A DNA stretch of 12,452 nucleotides from Beroe ovata (lineage: Eukaryota > Ctenophora > Nuda > Beroida > Beroidae), in assembly GCA_946803715.1 (NCBI GenBank), contig CAMPET010000103.1:99635-112086 (forward strand), given 5' to 3'. Each line of letters begins with the position of its first letter. The first letter of the stretch is position 1. The notes below the pieces were generated by a model that did no database searches, was not told the origin of the DNA, and worked only from the letters and a program-made list of their open reading frames with translations. Made by a program: the position numbers and the translations under genes. Of the stretch, positions 8,092 to 12,452 are shown one piece after another.

Positions 8092-8643
8092 GAGACCCTC
8101 GAAATCGAAGCATAAAAGTGTGGAGTCATTCACTTCACTTTTACCGATACTCGGATCAGAAACTCGAAAAAAATTTTTTGTCCCATTTTCATGCAAATAA
8201 TACGCATTCCCGTGTATTTTTGCATGCTGAATCGAATCCCGGTTGAATTTTGGCCCTATCTTGCTTCCCTGAGGAGCTGTTTGTCGCGTGACCTCTATAC
8301 TGACATCTGAAAAGAAATTGCAATTTTCCTCAATTTCCCGATGAGCTAGCTCAAAAATTCCTCCGGATTCGAATTCTACGTCAAAAAATAGGCCAGGACA
8401 CCTATTTCTAGTATGCCCCCTGTAAAATTGTTCTTGGCCGTTTTTTGGTACCGGTTTGTCCCATTGATTTTCGCGTTTTTGTTGTGCTTGCTTCCCAAGG
8501 GTTTGAAATCGTCATTTTGGCGTGGTTTCATTGCAAGTAGGAACTTCAAATGATCGCAAAGAGGGTTGATACTTGTAGTGTGAGAGTAGGAGAGATGATT
8601 AATTGGAAAAACAGTGCCGTCGATGCCCGTTTTTGACGTATTT
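8092..8643. repeat. 552-bp variant satellite copy
   Basis: A diverged copy, 9 bp longer than standard. The extra length lies around 8428-8458 (TTGTTCTTGGCCGTTTTTTGGTACCGG, where the core has TTATTTTTTGGTGTCGG). It carries scattered substitutions and is closer to the left edge of the array. Confidence 0.85.
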
Positions 8644-11358
8644 GAGACCCTCGAAATCGAAGCATAAAAGTGTGGAGTCATTCACTTCACTTTTACCGAT
8701 ACTCAGATCAGAAACTCGAAGAAAATTTTTTGTCCCATTTTCATGCAAATAATACGCATTCCCATGTATTTTTGGACGCAGAATCGATTGCTGGGCGAAT
8801 TTTGGCCCCATCTTGCTCCCCTGAGGTGCTGTTCGTCAGGTGACTTCTAAGCTAAAATCTGAAAAGAAATTGGAATTTACATCGATTTCCCGATGAGCTA
8901 GCTCAAAAATTCCTACGAATTCGAATTCTACGTCAAAAAATAGGCCAGGAACACCTATTTCTAGTATGCACCCTAAAAAATTATTTTTTGGTGTCGGTGT
9001 GTCCCATTGATTTTCGCGTTTTTGTTGTGCTTGCTTCCCAGGGGATTGAAATCGTCATTTGGGCGTGGTTTCACGCCAAGTATGAACTTCAAATGATCGC
9101 AAAGAGGGTTGATACTTGTAGTATGAGAGTAGGAGAGATGATTTAGTGAAAAAACAGTGTCGTCAGTGCCAGTTTAGTACTCATTTGAGACCCTCGAAAT
9201 CGAAGTATAAAAGTGTGGAGTCACTCACTTCTTTTTTACCGATACTCAGATCAGAAACTCGAAGAAATTTTTTTGTCCCATTTTCATGCAAATACTACGC
9301 ATTCCCATGTATTTTTGGACGCAGAATCGATTGCTGGTCGAATTTTGGCCCTATCTTGCTCCCCTGAGGTGCTGTTCGTCAGGTGACTTCTAAGCTGAAA
9401 TCTGAAAAGAAATTGGAATTTACCTCGATTTCCCGATGAGCTAGCTCAAAAATTCCTACGGATTCGAATTCTACGTCAAAAAATAGGCCAGGAACACCTA
9501 TTTCTAGTATGCACCCTGAAAAATTATTTTTTGGTGTCGGTGTGTCCCATTGATTTTCGCGTTTTTGTTGTGCTTGCTTCCCAGGGGATTGAAATCGTCA
9601 TTTGGGCGTGGTTTCACGGCAAGTATGAACTTCAAATGATCGCAAAGAGGGTTGATACTTGTAGTATGAGAGTAGGAGAGATGATTTAGTGAAAAAACAG
9701 TGTCGTCAGTGCCAGTTTAGTACTCATTTGAGACCCTCGAAATCGAAGTATAAAAGTGTGGAGTCACTCACTTCTTTTTTACCGATACTCAGATCAGAAA
9801 CTCGAAGAAATTTTTTTGTCCCATTTTCATGCAAATACTACGCATTCCCATGTATTTTTGGACGCAGAATCGATTGCTGGTCGAATTTTGGCCCTATCTT
9901 GCTCCCCTGAGGTGCTGTTCGTCAGGTGACTTCTAAGCTGAAATCTGAAAAGAAATTGGAATTTACCTCGATTTCCCGATGAGCTAGCTCAAAAATTCCT
10001 ACGGATTCGAATTCTACGTCAAAAAATAGGCCAGGAACACCTATTTCTAGTATGCACCCTGAAAAATTATTTTTTGGTGTCGGTGTGTCCCATTGATTTT
10101 CGCGTTTTTGTTGTGCTTGCTTCCCAGGGGATTGAAATCGTCATTTGGGCGTGGTTTCACGGCAAGTATGAACTTCAAATGATCGCAAAGAGGGTTGATA
10201 CTTGTAGTATGAGAGTAGGAGAGATGATTTAGTGAAAAAACAGTGTCGTCAGTGCCAGTTTAGTACTCATTTGAGACCCTCGAAATCGAAGTATAAAAGT
10301 GTGGAGTCACTCACTTCTTTTTTACCGATACTCAGATCAGAAACTCGAAGAAATTTTTTTGTCCCATTTTCATGCAAATACTACGCATTCCCATGTATTT
10401 TTGGACGCAGAATCGATTGCTGGTCGAATTTTGGCCCTATCTTGCTCCCCTGAGGTGCTGTTCGTCAGGTGACTTCTAAGCTGAAATCTGAAAAGAAATT
10501 GGAATTTACCTCGATTTCCCGATGAGCTAGCTCAAAAATTCCTACGGATTCGAATTCTACGTCAAAAAATAGGCCAGGAACACCTATTTCTAGTATGCAC
10601 CCTGAAAAATTATTTTTTGGTGTCGGTGTGTCCCATTGATTTTCGCGTTTTTGTTGTGCTTGCTTCCCAGGGGATTGAAATCGTCATTTGGGCGTGGTTT
10701 CACGGCAAGTATGAACTTCAAATGATCGCAAAGAGGGTTGATACTTGTAGTATGAGAGTAGGAGAGATGATTTAGTGAAAAAACAGTGTCGTCAGTGCCA
10801 GTTTAGTACTCATTTGAGACCCTCGAAATCGAAGTATAAAAGTGTGGAGTCACTCACTTCTTTTTTACCGATACTCAGATCAGAAACTCGAAGAAATTTT
10901 TTTGTCCCATTTTCATGCAAATACTACGCATTCCCATGTATTTTTGGACGCAGAATCGATTGCTGGTCGAATTTTGGCCCTATCTTGCTCCCCTGAGGTG
11001 CTGTTCGTCAGGTGACTTCTAAGCTGAAATCTGAAAAGAAATTGGAATTTACCTCGATTTCCCGATGAGCTAGCTCAAAAATTCCTACGGATTCGAATTC
11101 TACGTCAAAAAATAGGCCAGGAACACCTATTTCTAGTATGCACCCTGAAAAATTATTTTTTGGTGTCGGTGTGTCCCATTGATTTTCGCGTTTTTGTTGT
11201 GCTTGCTTCCCAGGGGATTGAAATCGTCATTTGGGCGTGGTTTCACGGCAAGTATGAACTTCAAATGATCGCAAAGAGGGTTGATACTTGTAGTATGAGA
11301 GTAGGAGAGATGATTTAGTGAAAAAACAGTGTCGTCAGTGCCAGTTTAGCACTCATTT
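8644..11358. repeat. Homogenised core: five 543-bp satellite copies
   Basis: Five successive copies at exactly 543-bp spacing (8644, 9187, 9730, 10273, 10816). From about 9080 to 11345 I see no difference between copies. The first copy differs at a few sites (such as TACATCGATT and CCTACGAATTC). Each copy has the palindrome TGAGCTAGCTCA (first core example 9437-9448), the hairpin AAATAGG/CCTATTT (9481-9503), TATAAAAG (9206-9213) and ATGCAAAT (9286-9293). Confidence 0.92.
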
Positions 11359-12105
11359 GAGACCCTCGAAATCGAAGTATAAAAGTGTGGAGTCACTCAC
11401 TTCTTTTTTACCGATACTCAGATCAGAAACTCGAAGAAATTTTTTTGTCCCATTTTCATGCAAATACTACGCATTCCCATGTATTTTTGGACGCAGAATC
11501 GATTGCTGGTCGAATTTTGGCCCTATCTTGCTCCCCTGAGGTGCTGTTCGTCAGTTGACTTCTAAGCTGAGATCTGAAAAGAAATTGGAATTTACCTCGA
11601 TTTCCCGACGAGCTAGCTCAAAAATTCCTCCGGATTCGAATTCTACGTCAAAAAATAGGCCAAGAACACCTATTTCTAGTATGCACCCTGAAAAATTATT
11701 TTTTGGTGTCGGTGTGTCCCATTGATTTTCGCGTTTTTGTTGTGCTTGCTTCCCAGGGGATTGAAATCGTCATTTGGGCGTGGTTTCACGACAAGTATGA
11801 ACTTCAAATGATCGCAAAGAGGGTTGATACTTGTAGTATGAGAGTAGGAGAGATGATTTGGTGAAAAAGCAGTGTCGTCAGTGCCAGTTTAGTACTCATT
11901 TGAGACCCTCGAAATCGAAGTAAAAAAGTGTGGAGTCACTCACTTCTTTTTACCGATACTCAGATCAGAAACTCGAAGAACATTTTTTTGCCCCATTTTC
12001 ATGCAAATACTACGCATTCCTATGTATTTTTGGACGCAGTATCGATTGCTGGTCGAATTTTGGCCCTATCTTGCTTCCCTGAGGTGCTGTGCGTCAGATA
12101 ACTTC
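11359..12105. repeat. Right-edge satellite copies, diverging
   Basis: One full 543-bp copy (11359-11901) and a final partial copy of about 204 bp. Changes accumulate toward the edge: CAGTTGACTTC, CCGACGAGCTAG (which breaks the palindrome's local context), CCTCCGGATTC, CACGACAAG, GAAGTAAAAAAG (TATA-like string lost) and GAACATTTTTTTG. Similarity ends near CAGATAACTTC at about 12105. Confidence 0.85.
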
Positions 12106-12374
12106 GGACCTCATATATGAGGATTGAGGAACACGTACTCCAATTTCCCAATTAAGCAATGAAGTAGGCCGAAATATTAACCATATTTCGCCACCACTCT
12201 TAGGTATCCTTATTCATCATATCATGTCTTTGTGGTCCTCGTTTAAACTGCTCGATATACCTATTCTTGATAATGTACTGAACGAATGGTCAAGCACTGG
12301 TTAACTTATTGTCAGACTCGTGTTGCAAGTCAAAGCAGATCAAATTTTCACAAACAATGAAGTATACAGTATAA
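12106..12374. other. Unique flank right of the array
   Basis: No coding sequence or ZNF622 exon is recognisable. A perfect 14-bp palindrome CCTCATATATGAGG (12109-12122) abuts the array end. A perfect hairpin CGAAATAT/ATATTTCG with a 5-base loop lies at 12170-12190. As assembled this would be intron sequence of ZNF622. Confidence 0.6.
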
Positions 12375-12444
12375 GTGTGTCTGTGTGTGTGTCTGTGTGT
12401 GTGTCTGTGTGTGTGTGTGTGTGTGCGTGTGTGTGTGTGTGTGT
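12375..12444. repeat. Compound GT microsatellite
   Basis: About 70 bp of GT repeats, with CT interruptions at a regular 12-bp spacing in its first half (a CTGTGTGTGTGT unit) and a single GC interruption near 12425. The window ends just after it. Confidence 0.92.
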
Positions 12445-12452
12445 AAGTGTTT

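Larger units (their letters stand above)
5957..12105. repeat. 543-bp tandem satellite array (whole)
   Basis: Tandem copies of one monomer fill about 6.1 kb. Taking GAGACCCTCGAAATCGAAG as anchor, it occurs at 7030, 7561, 8092, 8644, 9187, 9730, 10273, 10816, 11359 and 11902, giving periods of 531, 531, 552 and then seven of 543 bp. A diverged anchor occurs near 6129. Each full monomer holds the 12-bp palindrome TGAGCTAGCTCA, a hairpin AAATAGG/CCTATTT with a 9-base loop, TATAAAAG (or ATAAAAG) and ATGCAAAT (or ATGCAAAA). Middle copies look near-identical and edge copies are diverged. I recognise no known transposon coding region, long terminal repeat or RNA gene in it. It is best called satellite DNA. 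As assembled it lies in the intron after ZNF622 exon 4. Confidence 0.93.

Noticed and set aside
7223-8811. Minus-strand open frames of 69-101 residues in the satellite
   Set aside because: Not preserved between monomer variants and no recognisable content.
9146-9367. Repeated 73-residue open frame in five satellite copies
   Set aside because: Its repetition only reflects identity of the monomers. It is broken or altered in edge copies and has no clear domain, so I do not call a gene.
9430-9480. tRNA-like internal promoter (TAGCTCAAAAA then GATTCGAATTC) in the monomer
   Set aside because: The two boxes are too close together, the second matches the B box only partly, and no cloverleaf forms; not a tRNA or a clear tRNA-derived SINE.
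5957-12105. CRISPR array or tandem rDNA/5S cluster
   Set aside because: The unit is a 543-bp monomer without short repeats and variable spacers, the genome is eukaryotic, and no rRNA sequence is recognisable.

Overview
This window is animal nuclear DNA. It has AT-rich intergenic sequence, short GT-AG introns (about 80-140 bp) and single-copy genes of animal-wide families. An invertebrate is likely and an arthropod is a guess; nothing here fixes the species. Three genes lie close together on the plus strand: the 3' end of a RhoGEF gene of the collybistin/ASEF type (three exons, 1986-2624), a complete single-exon PIGW/GWT1 gene (3361-4827), and the first four exons of a ZNF622/REI1 60S-maturation factor gene (5029-5953). 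These are unrelated housekeeping or signalling functions: Rho-family GTPase activation, GPI-anchor inositol acylation in the ER, and cytoplasmic ribosome assembly.

Positions 1-1985 hold no gene I can support. They contain simple repeats, a few short tandem repeats and one weak candidate exon (1387-1492). Positions 2625-3360 are RhoGEF 3' flank with several hairpins, one of them very GC-rich.

The right half, about 5957-12105, is a tandem satellite with a 543-bp monomer. It starts within a few bases of the 5' splice site of ZNF622 exon 4, so as assembled it fills the next ZNF622 intron. The copies in the middle (about 9080-11345) look essentially identical. Both ends are diverged, partial or length-variant (531, 552 and deleted copies), which is the usual outcome of unequal exchange. 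The rest of ZNF622 is not visible; it may lie beyond 12452 or be missing.

The most striking feature is a 250-bp foreign segment in the diverged left end of the array. It holds, on the minus strand, one well-formed 132-bp exon of a polypeptide N-acetylgalactosaminyltransferase (GALNT family) with both splice sites. A single N at 6464 sits exactly where the repeat register breaks. The region is therefore either a real interruption (a captured exon or an overlapping antisense gene) or a chimeric scaffold joined through the satellite. The window ends in a (GT)n microsatellite.
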